A program made the translations under genes and the position numbers. The notes beneath the pieces were generated by a model. The model was not told the DNA's origin. It searched no databases and saw only the letters and a list, made by a program, of their open reading frames with translations. DNA of 64,000 nucleotides from Paenisporosarcina indica (GTDB lineage Bacteria > Bacillota > Bacilli > Bacillales_A > Planococcaceae), in assembly GCF_001939075.1 (NCBI RefSeq), contig NZ_MPTA01000001.1, forward strand, positions 992,001 through 1,056,000, in the 5' to 3' direction. Positions within the stretch are counted from its first letter, which is position 1; each line of letters opens with the position of its first letter. Positions 9,190 through 18,385 of the stretch are shown one piece after another.

Positions 9190-10620
9190 TTACATGTGAA
9201 TTGCTTTACCGTCAACAGCCAGTGCTGCTTCACCCATTACTTCTGAAAGTGTTGGATGTGGATGAATCGTGTTTGCAATTTCCCACGGTGTAGCATCTAA
9301 TACCATGGCTAAACCAGCTTCAGAAATCATATCCGTTACGTGTGGTCCAATCATGTGTACCCCTAAAATATCATTGGTTTTTTTATCCGCAATAATTTTC
9401 ACAAAGCCATCTGATTCACCATAAACAAGTGCTTTTCCGATTGCTTTAAATGAAAACTTGCCCACTTTCACATCGAAGCCTTGGTCTTTAGCTTGTTGCT
9501 GTGTAATACCAACACTAGCAGCTTCAGGGTTTGAATAAATACAACGTGACACGAGGTTATAGTCAATTGCATGTGTTTTCTGACCAGCAATGTGTTCAAT
9601 AGCCGTGATTCCTTCATGTGAAGCAACATGAGCCAGTTGTAAACCGCCAATTACATCCCCAATGGCATAGATATGAGATTCTTTTGTTTGGAACGTATCT
9701 TTGACCTTAATAAATCCGTTATCAACTACAATATCCGTATTTTCAATACCGATTCCTTCAACATTTGCTTGACGTCCAACAGAGACCAGCATTTTTTCAG
9801 CTGTAAACGTTTTTGTTTCTCCTTTTAATTCGGCAGAAATTGAAACTAATCCTTCTGCTGTTTCAAGCGTCTCAGGTAAAACTTTTGCACTTGTAGCGAA
9901 AATAATGCCTTTTTTCGAAAGAAGTTTCTGCATTTCTTTTGAAACTTCAGCGTCTTCAGTTGGAATAATACGATCTGCATATTCAACAATCGTAACTTCG
10001 ACACCGAAGTCATTCAACATGGATGCCCACTCGATACCGATTACACCACCACCAACGATGATGATTGATTTAGGTAACTCAGTCATTGCAAGAGCTTCAT
10101 CAGAGGTCATTACGTATGTTCCATCAATCGTTAATCCTGGAAGTGAACGTGGACGAGAACCTGTTGCAATAATTACGTTTTTAGGGATAAGCATTTCATT
10201 CTCTTCGCCATTATTCATTTCTACAGAGATTGTTCCACCAGGAGATGGAGAAAAGATAGAAGGTCCTAACATACGACCAGTTCCTTCATATACATCGATT
10301 TTCCCTTTTTTCATTAATCCTTGAACCCCTTGATGCAACTGAGAAACAATGCCTTCTTTACGTGATTGAACACGTGAAAAGTCTAAAGATACTTCACCTG
10401 TGTTCACACCAAAATCCGCTGCATGATTTTTTGTAGTCGCATATATTTCCGCACTACGTAGTAAGGCCTTGCTTGGAATACAGCCTTTATGTAAACAAGT
10501 CCCACCTAATTTTCCTTTTTCAACGATTGCTGTTTTTAGTCCCAACTGAGCCGATCGGATTGCCGCGACATATCCACCCGTTCCGCCACCTATAATGACA
10601 ACATCATATTCTTGAGCCAT
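9190..10620 (-). CDS. lpdV: Dihydrolipoyl dehydrogenase E3 of the Bkd complex
   Basis: A 476-residue flavoprotein disulfide oxidoreductase that reoxidises dihydrolipoamide with NAD+. FAD-binding GGGTGG is near residue 11, the redox pair is CLHKGC (Cys42/Cys47), a second dinucleotide fold has IIVGGGVIGIEWAS, and the C-terminal HPHPTLSE holds the catalytic histidine. Good AGGAGG site before the ATG. Its place inside the bkd operon marks it as the LpdV type rather than the pyruvate dehydrogenase E3. Confidence 0.95.
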   Translation of the reverse strand: MAQEYDVVIIGGGTGGYVAAIRSAQLGLKTAIVEKGKLGGTCLHKGCIPSKALLRSAEIYATTKNHAADFGVNTGEVSLDFSRVQSRKEGIVSQLHQGVQGLMKKGKIDVYEGTGRMLGPSIFSPSPGGTISVEMNNGEENEMLIPKNVIIATGSRPRSLPGLTIDGTYVMTSDEALAMTELPKSIIIVGGGVIGIEWASMLNDFGVEVTIVEYADRIIPTEDAEVSKEMQKLLSKKGIIFATSAKVLPETLETAEGLVSISAELKGETKTFTAEKMLVSVGRQANVEGIGIENTDIVVDNGFIKVKDTFQTKESHIYAIGDVIGGLQLAHVASHEGITAIEHIAGQKTHAIDYNLVSRCIYSNPEAASVGITQQQAKDQGFDVKVGKFSFKAIGKALVYGESDGFVKIIADKKTNDILGVHMIGPHVTDMISEAGLAMVLDATPWEIANTIHPHPTLSEVMGEAALAVDGKAIHM

Positions 10621-10773
10621 ACTTCCAGCCTCCTGTTATATGTCATACAAAAAGTTGGGCCAACAGCAGTTGAGCACTCAAGTTCTACCATTTTGCTTGA
10701 TATGGTTTACTTAACCTGAGTTCCTGGGAAATTACTGTCGGCTCTTATTTTTGTGCCTTTTGAAGACATATGT

Positions 10774-11862
10774 TTATTGTATGTTCGGGTATTCTTTTGC
10801 TTGTTCTTCCCCATTTAATACACGAATTGCACCTTCTGCTAACGCTTGTAATTCATTTTCACCTGGTTGGACAATCACATCTGCCATCCAGTTAATTCGT
10901 CTAGAAATTGATTCAACGAAGTCTTTACCATAGGCAAGTCCACCTGTCAGAATAATTCCATCGATCTGGCCTTCTAAAACAACACTTGCGGATCCAATTT
11001 CACGTGCCACTTGGTATGCCATAGCTTCATACACGAGTTCAGCTTCCTTGTCGCCTTTTGCAATACGTTTTTCAACGGCTACTGCATCGTTCGTTCCAAG
11101 GTAACTTACAAGCCCACCATACCCTACTAGTTTTTTCATTATTTCATGTCTGTAGTATTCCCCTGAGAAACAAAGATCAATTAAATCTCCAGCAGGTACT
11201 GTACCTGCTCGTTCAGGACTAAAAGGTCCATCTCCATGGAGTCCGTTATTGACTTCGATCACACGTCCATTTTGGTGAACGCCAACCGTAATACCGCCAC
11301 CCATATGAGTAACGATTAGTCTCATGTCTTCATAGGCTTTGCCACATTTTTTAGCATATCGTCGTGCAACAGCTTTTTGATTCAAAGCATGAAAAATTGA
11401 TTTACGTTCAATTAATGAAAACCCAGAAACACGTGCAATCGGTGCCAACTCATCAACGACCACTGGATCGACAATAAAAGAAGGAATATTTAAACCTGTT
11501 GCAATTTCAAATGCCAAAATCCCACCTAAGTTTGATGCGTGTTGACCTGAATAACCTTTTCTTAAATCTGCTAGCATTGCGTCATTTACCGCATAAGTTC
11601 CACCTTCAATTGGACGAAGGAGACCGCCCCTACCACAGACGGCCGATAACTTCGAAATATTAATTCCTTCTTCATCCAATGCAAGTAAAATGGTTTCCTT
11701 ACGAAATCCATATTGATCATTGATAGAAGAAAACTCTCCGATTTCCTCAGCTGAGTGTCGAATTGTTTTCTCCATCACTAAAACATCGTTTTTAAAAACA
11801 CCAATTTTAGTTGATGTGGAACCAGGGTTGATGACAAGAATGCGATATGGTTGTTCTTGCAC
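10774..11862 (-). CDS. buk: Butyrate kinase
   Basis: A 362-residue acetokinase-family enzyme ([12 protein letters not shown] at the N-terminus, phosphate-binding loops such as [10 protein letters not shown]). With Ptb it converts acyl-CoA through acyl phosphate to acyl acid and ATP. The start is GTG, selected by a GAGGAGG site seven bases ahead. It follows bcd by about 25 bases; 153 bases with no recognisable gene separate it from lpdV, but all are on one strand and the order matches the known operon. Confidence 0.95.
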   Translation of the reverse strand: MQEQPYRILVINPGSTSTKIGVFKNDVLVMEKTIRHSAEEIGEFSSINDQYGFRKETILLALDEEGINISKLSAVCGRGGLLRPIEGGTYAVNDAMLADLRKGYSGQHASNLGGILAFEIATGLNIPSFIVDPVVVDELAPIARVSGFSLIERKSIFHALNQKAVARRYAKKCGKAYEDMRLIVTHMGGGITVGVHQNGRVIEVNNGLHGDGPFSPERAGTVPAGDLIDLCFSGEYYRHEIMKKLVGYGGLVSYLGTNDAVAVEKRIAKGDKEAELVYEAMAYQVAREIGSASVVLEGQIDGIILTGGLAYGKDFVESISRRINWMADVIVQPGENELQALAEGAIRVLNGEEQAKEYPNIQ

Positions 11863-11887
11863 AATGATTCCTCCTCAAAACTCTTAA

Positions 11888-12982
11888 TTAACGTCCGTTT
11901 AAGATGTTTTTCCCGTTTTGTAAGAATTGACCACGTGATTTACCCACGCGAGCAATACGCTCTTCAGCTAAACGGTCTGCTGCTACGTAAGTAGGAACTC
12001 CTTCACGTTTAGAAATAGCGAATATTTTTTCGATTGTATCGTAAATTCCATCTACACGTTTCATCGCACGTTCATGGTTATAGCCGTATAACTCGTCAGC
12101 TACATTGATAACACCACCAGAATTGATTACATAATCCGGTGCATACGCGATGCCCATTTCATGAATAATATCCCCGTGTTTCGGATCTTTTAGTTGGTTA
12201 TTTGCTGATCCAGCAATTACTTTTACTTTAAGTTGTGGAATTGTATTGTCGTTAATGATTGCACCCATTGCACATGGAGCGAAGATATCTGCATCTTGTG
12301 AATAGATTTCATCTACTCCCACTGCGATTGCCCCAAAATCATTCACTGCACGATTTACCGATTGTTGGTTAATATCAGCAACGATTAAGTTCGCGCCTTC
12401 TTCATGTAAATGCTTGCAAAGTGTATAGGCAACGTTACCCACGCCTTGTACTGCAACCGTTTTGCCTTTTAATGAATCATCACCATATGCCTCTTTGGCA
12501 GCAGCTTTCATCCCTACATAAACACCATAAGCTGTCACTGGAGAAGGATTGCCTGAAGAACCGAATGCAGGAGAAATCCCTGTAACGTAGTTTGTTTCTT
12601 CATAAATCAAATCCATATCCTCAACTGTCGTGCCTACATCTTCAGCTGTAATGTAACGACCGTTCAATCCTTGGATGAATCGACCGAAAGCACGGAACAT
12701 TTCTTCATTTTTATCTTTTAATGGATCGCCGATAATAACTGTTTTACCGCCACCCAGATTTAATCCAGCAGCAGCATTTTTGTATGTCATTCCTTTTGCT
12801 AAACGAAGAGCATCTTCAATCGCTTCCTCTTCTGTAGCATAATTCCACATGCGTGTACCGCCTAGTGCAGGTCCTAAAGTTGTGTCATGAATAGCTATTA
12901 TTGCTTTTAATCCTGAAGTTTTGTCTTGGCAAAACACCAATTGTTCATAATCATAAGTCTCCATATATTTGAAAATTTCCAT
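11888..12982 (-). CDS. bcd: Leucine/valine dehydrogenase
   Basis: A 364-residue NAD-dependent branched-chain amino acid dehydrogenase producing the keto acids used by the Bkd complex. The Glu/Leu/Phe/Val dehydrogenase active-site segment [15 protein letters not shown] (catalytic lysine of the family in this region) and the Rossmann motif [13 protein letters not shown] are visible. An in-frame ATG nine codons further upstream exists, but AAGGAGG stands eight bases before the ATG of MEIFKYME, and the resulting length equals that of the B. subtilis enzyme. Confidence 0.95.
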   Translation of the reverse strand: MEIFKYMETYDYEQLVFCQDKTSGLKAIIAIHDTTLGPALGGTRMWNYATEEEAIEDALRLAKGMTYKNAAAGLNLGGGKTVIIGDPLKDKNEEMFRAFGRFIQGLNGRYITAEDVGTTVEDMDLIYEETNYVTGISPAFGSSGNPSPVTAYGVYVGMKAAAKEAYGDDSLKGKTVAVQGVGNVAYTLCKHLHEEGANLIVADINQQSVNRAVNDFGAIAVGVDEIYSQDADIFAPCAMGAIINDNTIPQLKVKVIAGSANNQLKDPKHGDIIHEMGIAYAPDYVINSGGVINVADELYGYNHERAMKRVDGIYDTIEKIFAISKREGVPTYVAADRLAEERIARVGKSRGQFLQNGKNILNGR

Positions 12983-13005
12983 TGTAAATTCCTCCTTAGA
13001 TGTGG

Positions 13006-13917
13006 TCATTCTTTATTTTTAGATGAACAAATTGCTAAAGCAAGTGAATTCAATTTACTCTCTGCACTATCCGAACGAGAAGTTAAGACAATCGGAGCTT
13101 TTGCACCGACAATAACCGCTCCCACTTTTGCTCTTGCAAAGTAAACAAGTGATTTGTATAAAATATTTCCTGATTCAATATTCGGCACCAGCAATATATT
13201 AGCTTGTCCAGCATGTTTGCCCGTGATCCCCTTATGACGCGCTGCTTCAACCGAAATCGCATTATCAAGAGCCAGCGGACCGTCAATGATGCACCCTTTT
13301 ATTTGTCCCCTTACATTCATTGCAACTAGAGCTGCAGCATCAAGAGTGGGTTGCATATTTGGATTTACTGTCTCAACTGCTGCCAAGGGGGCAACAACAG
13401 GATTCTCAACACCAACAGCATGAGCTACCTTCACAGCATTTTGCACAATTTGTGCTTTTTGAGCTAAATCAGGTGCAATATTCATAGCTGCATCCGTCAC
13501 AAATATCAAACGGTCGAATCCGGCAATTTCAAATGCCGCAACATGTGATAGAACACTACCTGTGCGAAGCCCAAAATCGGGATTCAAAACAGCTTTTAAG
13601 ATCAATGCTGTGGGGATATGTCCTTTCATCAACACGTTCGCTTCATTCAGATGAACGGATTTGACTGCAGCAATTGCTGCTTGCTGACCATCTTTTACAT
13701 GTTGTGTATAGATTTTCGGATGATTCAACAATTTTGGGAAGTGCCTGACAATCATTTCTTTCAACTTAGGTTCATCGTCGTATAAGCGAAAACTTGCCAT
13801 ATCATATTCAATAGCCATATTCACAGCTTCCAGTACTTCTAAATCAGCAGCACTTGCTACAGCAACCACATTATCGTCTGCCGCTGAAGCTTGATGAATT
13901 AAATCTTCTAATTTCAT
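13006..13917 (-). CDS. ptb: Phosphate butyryltransferase
   Basis: A 303-residue phosphotransacetylase-family enzyme (family segments [19 protein letters not shown] and the closing [14 protein letters not shown]) that exchanges CoA of branched or straight acyl-CoAs for phosphate. First gene of the ptb-bcd-buk-lpdV-bkdAA-bkdAB-bkdB operon. The ribosome binding site GGGGTGATG lies just before the ATG. A sigma-54-type promoter is placed about 30 bases upstream, in agreement with control by BkdR. Confidence 0.95.
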   Translation of the reverse strand: MKLEDLIHQASAADDNVVAVASAADLEVLEAVNMAIEYDMASFRLYDDEPKLKEMIVRHFPKLLNHPKIYTQHVKDGQQAAIAAVKSVHLNEANVLMKGHIPTALILKAVLNPDFGLRTGSVLSHVAAFEIAGFDRLIFVTDAAMNIAPDLAQKAQIVQNAVKVAHAVGVENPVVAPLAAVETVNPNMQPTLDAAALVAMNVRGQIKGCIIDGPLALDNAISVEAARHKGITGKHAGQANILLVPNIESGNILYKSLVYFARAKVGAVIVGAKAPIVLTSRSDSAESKLNSLALAICSSKNKE

Positions 13918-13945
13918 TTGTCATCACCCCAACATTCATAATTTA

Positions 13946-13961
13946 AGCACAAAATGTGGCA
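13946..13961 (-). promoter_or_regulatory. Sigma-54 (SigL) promoter candidate for the bkd operon
   Basis: On the minus strand TGCCACATTTTGTGCT aligns with TGGCACGNNNNTTGCW at exact -24/-12 spacing; the one serious departure is C for the second G of the -24 GG. Predicted initiation near 13935 would leave a leader of roughly 18 bases that still holds the ptb ribosome binding site. Confidence 0.65.
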
Positions 13962-13973
13962 AAAAAACAATAA

Positions 13974-13987
13974 TGAAAACGCTTTAT
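13974..13987 (+). promoter_or_regulatory. cre-like site in the bkd control region
   Basis: TGAAAACGCTTTAT matches the cre consensus TGWAANCGNTNWCA except at the last two positions. It lies between the sigma-54 promoter and the upstream palindrome, where bound CcpA could interfere with contact between BkdR and polymerase. Confidence 0.5.
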
Positions 13988-14030
13988 TTGTCAATTAGTA
14001 CGTAATATCTGTATGCAAATTATCGCAAAC

Positions 14031-14048
14031 CATGCAAAAAATTGCATG
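14031..14048. promoter_or_regulatory. Palindrome, probable BkdR upstream activating site
   Basis: CATGCAA-AAAA-TTGCATG is a perfect 7+7 inverted repeat, with extra ATGCAAAT and TCGCAAAC half-site-like words just to its left. It is centred about 105 bp upstream of the predicted bkd transcription start, the usual distance for an enhancer-binding protein. It lies directly after the bkdR stop; a terminator role is less likely because no T-run follows. Confidence 0.55.
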
Positions 14049-14053
14049 CACTG

Positions 14054-16105
14054 TTATTGTAGATTATATTTTTCCAATTTGTAATACAATGTCCGAAGCG
14101 ATATTCCTAAATATTTGGCCGTCTTAGATTTATTCCCCTTTGCTTTTTTCAAAGTAGAAGATAGAATTTCTTTTTCCATTCTGTCCATCTGGTCAGCAAG
14201 TGGTAATATTTCTTGTGCAGGTAGACTTGATTCGGGTTCTTGATTTTCCATCATTGACAATGGGAGATGATGATCTTCTAAAATCGATTCAGTTGGGCGC
14301 ATAAAGATCATCCCTCGACTAATGATGTTCTCAAGTTCCCTCACATTACCAGGCCATGGATAGTTTCGAAGCCGCTGTAATGCAACTTCTGATATTCCTT
14401 CAACATTACGTCCATATTCTTGGTTCAGCTTCATAAGTAGCCGATCTCCAATCGCAGCAATATCTTGCTTATGATTTCGCAGAGGCGGTATTTGAATGGG
14501 CATTCGATTCAAACGATAATAAAGATCTTCTCGAAATTTCCCCTCTAACATTGCTTTTTCCATATGAATATTTGTTGCTGCAATTACTCGCACGTCAATC
14601 GGAATTGGTTTTGTGCCTCCAACGCGAATGATTTCATTTTCTTGTAGAACGTGTAGCAATTTAGCCTGAGTGTTACCCGAAAGTTCACCAATTTCATCTA
14701 AAAAGATACTTCCGTGGTTAGCTACTTCAAATAACCCTTTTTTGCCGCCTTGCTTGGCTCCAGTAAAAGAACCTTCTTCATATCCAAAAAGTTCACTTTC
14801 AAGTAAATGCTCAGCAATAGCTGCACAATTAACACGGATGAACTTATTGAACTTTCGCTCACTTGCACTATGAATGGCATGTGCAAAAAGTTCTTTCCCA
14901 GTGCCCGATTCCCCCCGTAACAATACAGTTACTGGCGTTTTTGCGGCTAATTTTGCTTGTTCAACTGACAGCTGCATTTCATGTGAATTGCCGATAATAT
15001 CATCAAATGTATATTTCGACTCAAGTGTCCGAATGATGCTTCGCGCACGATCTAGATCTTTCATGAGTGTACGAATTTCCGTGATATCATGAATGACTCC
15101 AACACTGCCTTTTAGTCGATTATTAACAATAATTGGTGCAACATTTACAATAACTTCTCGTTTAAGAGGTCCTACTCGCATATTGACTCCGCGAATGGGT
15201 TTACGCATTTGCAATACCTTTAGATGTATACTTTCACCTTCACTTATATCTGCTGTGGCTGGTTTCCCGATAATATCCTCTGTTTCAAGACCTGTAATTC
15301 GTGTATATGCTGGGTTAATTAATATTCCTTTACCATCTTCGTCTACAACAGAAATGGCATCATCGCTTGATTGAATAATGGCTTGCAACATCGTTTGAAC
15401 TTCTTTTAAATTTGTAATTTCACCTGCTAAATTCACGACTTCCGTGATATCCTTGAAAACTGCGAATGCACCAATTCGCTCACCCTTTTCATCAATAATC
15501 GGAAATCTAGATGTGACAATCTTTGTACCATTACTTAAAGTCAGTTCTCGATTTATTTCAGTTCTTCCAGTTTCAAAAATCCGAGGCAGTTCACTTGTAG
15601 GAATAACTTCATAAATATGTTGACCTTTTGCCTCGCTAACCGAGACTTCAGTCATGCGCTCTGCACTTTTATTGAAAAAATTAACCATTCCATTTGAATC
15701 GATGCCAACCATACCTTCATCAATGGAATTAAAAATAAATTGTTGTTTATGCGATTCGTCTCGAATCATTTGAATAAATTGATCTTTGTCATTTAACAGA
15801 CTTACGAGCATGTTTGCGATACTTCCAGGAATGAGTACTGTATGCTCCGGTCTAGCTTTTAGCAGGTCCCTGAATACATCTTCTTGCCCGGTAAGGTCGA
15901 AAATCACATGTAAGTCTTTTGTTAAGTAGGGTTCCCACTCCTGACTTACAGGAATACTATATTGTTTCGCAATTTGTAGAGCAGGGGCGTCTTCATCAAT
16001 ATCAACAACCCGTTGTACGTGGAAAAATTCTGTGGAAAGTAACAACCTTAGAATCGTTGTGCCTCCAACCCCGCCACCAATGATTAATACATTTTGCAAA
16101 GACAT
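14054..16105 (-). CDS. bkdR: BkdR, sigma-54-dependent activator with Rossmann-like and PAS sensor domains
   Basis: A 683-residue enhancer-binding protein activating the adjacent bkd operon. Domains in order: an N-terminal Rossmann-like segment (1-115, nucleotide loop IIGGGVGGTT), PAS 1 (about 121-222), PAS 2 (about 240-345), AAA+ domain (about 366-595; Walker A GESGTGKE near 398, sigma-54 contact loop GSFTGA in place of GAFTGA, Walker B-like IFLDEIGE) and a Fis-type helix-turn-helix at the C-terminus (NKSKTAKYLGISLRTLYYKL). GAGGAG precedes the ATG. The ligand sensed is not evident; the dinucleotide-fold front end suggests NAD(H) or a related nucleotide. Confidence 0.93.
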   Translation of the reverse strand: MSLQNVLIIGGGVGGTTILRLLLSTEFFHVQRVVDIDEDAPALQIAKQYSIPVSQEWEPYLTKDLHVIFDLTGQEDVFRDLLKARPEHTVLIPGSIANMLVSLLNDKDQFIQMIRDESHKQQFIFNSIDEGMVGIDSNGMVNFFNKSAERMTEVSVSEAKGQHIYEVIPTSELPRIFETGRTEINRELTLSNGTKIVTSRFPIIDEKGERIGAFAVFKDITEVVNLAGEITNLKEVQTMLQAIIQSSDDAISVVDEDGKGILINPAYTRITGLETEDIIGKPATADISEGESIHLKVLQMRKPIRGVNMRVGPLKREVIVNVAPIIVNNRLKGSVGVIHDITEIRTLMKDLDRARSIIRTLESKYTFDDIIGNSHEMQLSVEQAKLAAKTPVTVLLRGESGTGKELFAHAIHSASERKFNKFIRVNCAAIAEHLLESELFGYEEGSFTGAKQGGKKGLFEVANHGSIFLDEIGELSGNTQAKLLHVLQENEIIRVGGTKPIPIDVRVIAATNIHMEKAMLEGKFREDLYYRLNRMPIQIPPLRNHKQDIAAIGDRLLMKLNQEYGRNVEGISEVALQRLRNYPWPGNVRELENIISRGMIFMRPTESILEDHHLPLSMMENQEPESSLPAQEILPLADQMDRMEKEILSSTLKKAKGNKSKTAKYLGISLRTLYYKLEKYNLQ

Positions 16106-16230
16106 TCAAACTCCTCGCTTACTATATGCAATCTATTGCAAATTCTACTTTTATGATAGCTTAAAATGAGAGTCTTGACAATGATTTAGAGGATAGTAAA
16201 ATGAGAGATGGTAAGAGGAGTTGAATTAAT

Positions 16231-16476
16231 TTGGCAAGATTATTAGCGTTTATAGTACTACTCATTCCCGGCATAATGGCTGCTGGGGGGATTAAACTTA
16301 TACGTGATACAATATTTGGTAAACTTATTGGCCCGATTCCTTATTTGTGGCTGCAATTACTGATTGGATTGCTTTTGGTAGTAGTAGGAATTGGTTTTTT
16401 TGCAGGATTTTTACTGAACAGAGATCGAAAAAACGGCAAAGTACAACCCAAATTCGTAAAAAAAAAGGAATCCTGA
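16231..16476 (+). CDS. yqzF: DUF2627 small membrane protein (YqzF)
   Basis: An 81-residue protein with two hydrophobic segments (about 4-24 and 39-68) and a basic C-terminus, function unknown. Start is TTG, with AGGAG ten bases ahead. It is divergent from bkdR as in related genomes, which supports the DUF2627/YqzF name. The stop codon lies inside the terminator hairpin shared with yqiK. Confidence 0.8.
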   Translation: MARLLAFIVLLIPGIMAAGGIKLIRDTIFGKLIGPIPYLWLQLLIGLLLVVVGIGFFAGFLLNRDRKNGKVQPKFVKKKES

Positions 16477-16500
16477 GAACGTCTTCAGGGTTCCCTTTGT
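16461..16500. terminator. Bidirectional terminator between yqzF and yqiK
   Basis: A GGAATCCTGA/TTCAGGGTTCC hairpin sits exactly where the two convergent genes end. The minus-strand reading is followed by nine T residues; the plus-strand reading by CTTTGT, so it is stronger for yqiK. Confidence 0.75.
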
Positions 16501-17210
16501 AATTGTTTTAATAAAACTCGATCTGGATAATCTGTAATCCAACCTAACACGACAGGATGTGGATTCTCTAAAAACCTCTCATTTCCGTCAATTCCATAAA
16601 AACGCAAAGGCATATTGGATTTGAAAGCTAAATCTAATTTCATTGGATGATAATGTCTCTTATGCATATGAAGAGCATCAGCCGCGCTTAATCGACCTAA
16701 TTCTTCCCAATTGGTTCTTTTAGTACCGATATAAGCGGTTTGCAACATGGGATTACATTTTTTTATTCTCTCTAAAACATCATAATGGAATGAAGAAAAA
16801 TGGATGTTCAATTGCGAGTAGGATTTTTTAAACAATTGATCGATTTTTGCAGGAGCATTCACAAATGTTTCTTTTAACTCCACATTAAGGGCCAATTCAT
16901 TTTTTTTTGCGAATGCTAACACCTCATCAAAGCTTTGTATTGTACTACCATTTATTAATCTCCAAAAAGAAGTGCCTAACTTTAACTTTTTCACCTCTTC
17001 GTAGTACATCGATGAAACACTTCTTCTATTTCTTCCCAACCTCCAAAAATCAGGGTCATGTGTGACAATCGGCACTAGATCTTTAGTTAATTGCAAATCG
17101 ATTTCCAACCCATCTGCTCCCAATTCAATCGCTTTATAAAAGGCTTCAGACGAATTTTCAACCTCATACGCAGAAGCTCCTCGATGTGCATATATCGGAA
17201 CTCTTATCAT
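16485..17210 (-). CDS. yqiK: Glycerophosphodiester phosphodiesterase family protein
   Basis: A 241-residue GDPD-family TIM-barrel protein without a signal peptide. Catalytic and metal motifs are present: HRGASAYEVENS at residues 8-19, DGLEIDLQLT with Glu-Ile-Asp, and THDPDFWR with the second histidine. It should hydrolyse glycerophosphodiesters to glycerol-3-phosphate and an alcohol; the natural substrate is unknown. GAGGTG precedes the ATG. Convergent with yqzF. Confidence 0.9.
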   Translation of the reverse strand: MIRVPIYAHRGASAYEVENSSEAFYKAIELGADGLEIDLQLTKDLVPIVTHDPDFWRLGRNRRSVSSMYYEEVKKLKLGTSFWRLINGSTIQSFDEVLAFAKKNELALNVELKETFVNAPAKIDQLFKKSYSQLNIHFSSFHYDVLERIKKCNPMLQTAYIGTKRTNWEELGRLSAADALHMHKRHYHPMKLDLAFKSNMPLRFYGIDGNERFLENPHPVVLGWITDYPDRVLLKQLQREP

Positions 17211-17492
17211 TTTCGTTTAACACCTCATTTATATGTATATTTGTTATTTACCCTCTCTCCTTCAATATATGCATCCTTTTCATTTGAACTGGGTATAAAA
17301 TGTAGCGGAATAATCGGGGTATATGGAAGACTCATATGCCCTCTCTTGTTTTTATTCAACAACAACAGCATTCTTTAACATAGCCAAAATAATAATGGGT
17401 AGTGCATATTGAGGGTGGTTAGATAAAAAAACCCAAAATCCATAATTTCTAGTGTATCATTAAGACTTAATTAATGTAGGAGGAGGTTTGTA

Positions 17493-17675
17493 ATGGACAA
17501 TTTATTTTTAATTTTATCACTTATATCATTCATCGCATTTTTTGCTTTTGGAATACGCGCACTAATGTCCTATGTAAAAAAAGAAAAATCGAAAGGTTTA
17601 AAGCTGATTAAATTAACGGGACTTTCACTTGTGATTTTGATTATATCGTTTATTGGACAACAGACAAACAGCTGA
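17493..17675 (+). CDS. Small hydrophobic membrane protein of unknown function
   Basis: A 60-residue protein with a very strong ribosome binding site (AGGAGGAGG, 7-8 bases before the ATG). Two membrane segments (about 3-25 and 42-56) are separated by a Lys-rich linker (VKKEKSKGLK). I do not recognise the family. It stands alone between yqiK and yqzG on the opposite strand from both. The excellent initiation site and balanced hydrophobicity make it a real gene; topology would place the basic loop in the cytoplasm. Confidence 0.65.
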   Translation: MDNLFLILSLISFIAFFAFGIRALMSYVKKEKSKGLKLIKLTGLSLVILIISFIGQQTNS

Positions 17676-17678
17676 GAT

Positions 17679-17724
17679 AAAAAAATGCTTGACTCCTTAA
17701 TCTTTTTTGAATTAAGAAGTCAAG
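17679..17724 (-). terminator. Intrinsic terminator after yqzG
   Basis: Long stem (CTTGACT-CTTAAT paired with its complement, one mismatch) and seven T residues on the minus strand, about 70 bases past the yqzG stop. The plus-strand side lacks a T-run, so it is a poor terminator for the 60-residue gene. Confidence 0.7.
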
Positions 17725-17796
17725 AAAATGCGCATTAAAATAAAGCTTGATTTTCTTATGAACAGATTGAATGTATTTGACCTTTATCTAGAAAGC

Positions 17797-18126
17797 TTAT
17801 CTAGATGTTTCTTCGAATTCGATATTAACCACTTTTTCCGTTTCGGTCGTGTATTCGATTCTTACAAAAACACCGAATTCCTTGTCACCATCTTTTAACC
17901 ATAACTTGAACTTTTGAATTGTTGAATCCCCTTTGACCTCGCTTCCTTCATATAGGTAGTCAATAATACTTACATTGGGATATTTTGATTGTGTTTCTTT
18001 CATTGCAAGATTTCCCCATTTAGCGTAGGTCGGGATTTCTTGTTGAGCATGTGCACTAATTGAGTGATGTATTGGTACTGAATTAAATGCAAGCATAATT
18101 CCAAGCACAAAAACTGTCTTTCGCAT
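17797..18126 (-). CDS. yqzG: DUF3889 secreted protein (YqzG-like)
   Basis: A 109-residue exported protein with an N-terminal signal peptide (hydrophobic core 4-15, likely cleavage after SAHA near residue 27) and a short soluble domain. Residues WGNLAMKETQSKYP and GDKEFGVFVRI match the pattern of B. subtilis YqzG (WEEIAVKEAKKRYP, GSKEFGVFV), which also neighbours spo0A. Function unknown. AAAGGAG is about 13 bases from the ATG, a little long. Confidence 0.75.
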   Translation of the reverse strand: MRKTVFVLGIMLAFNSVPIHHSISAHAQQEIPTYAKWGNLAMKETQSKYPNVSIIDYLYEGSEVKGDSTIQKFKLWLKDGDKEFGVFVRIEYTTETEKVVNIEFEETSR

Positions 18127-18301
18127 AATTTGATCTCATCTCCTTTTAGATAGGATGAGTCACATACTTAAAACCATTCCAACAATCGAATGAAAACCAA
18201 TAAGTATATAAAATCCTTTGGTCTTGTTGGTCATAGACTTCACGCCGTTGCGGCAGGGAAAGCGCCGATCCAAAATACACTCTCTTTTTACATAAAACAC
18301 A

Positions 18302-18330
18302 AAAAACCAACGAATATATATTCATTGGTT
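18302..18330 (-). terminator. Intrinsic terminator after spo0A
   Basis: AACCAATGAATA/TATTCGTTGGTT stem followed by a T-run on the minus strand, about 55 bases past the spo0A stop. Confidence 0.75.
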
Positions 18331-18385
18331 TTTATAATGTCAATATAAGGCAAGGAATCAGGATAATATAAAAGTCACACCAATA

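Noticed and set aside
14031-14048. Terminator for bkdR
   Set aside because: The palindrome is followed by no T-run, and its distance from the sigma-54 promoter fits an activator site better.
18127-18301. GC-rich word ACGCCGTTGCGGCAGGG before spo0A as another copy of the GC-rich repeat
   Set aside because: Too short and not alignable with the copies at 116-199 or 38188-38358.
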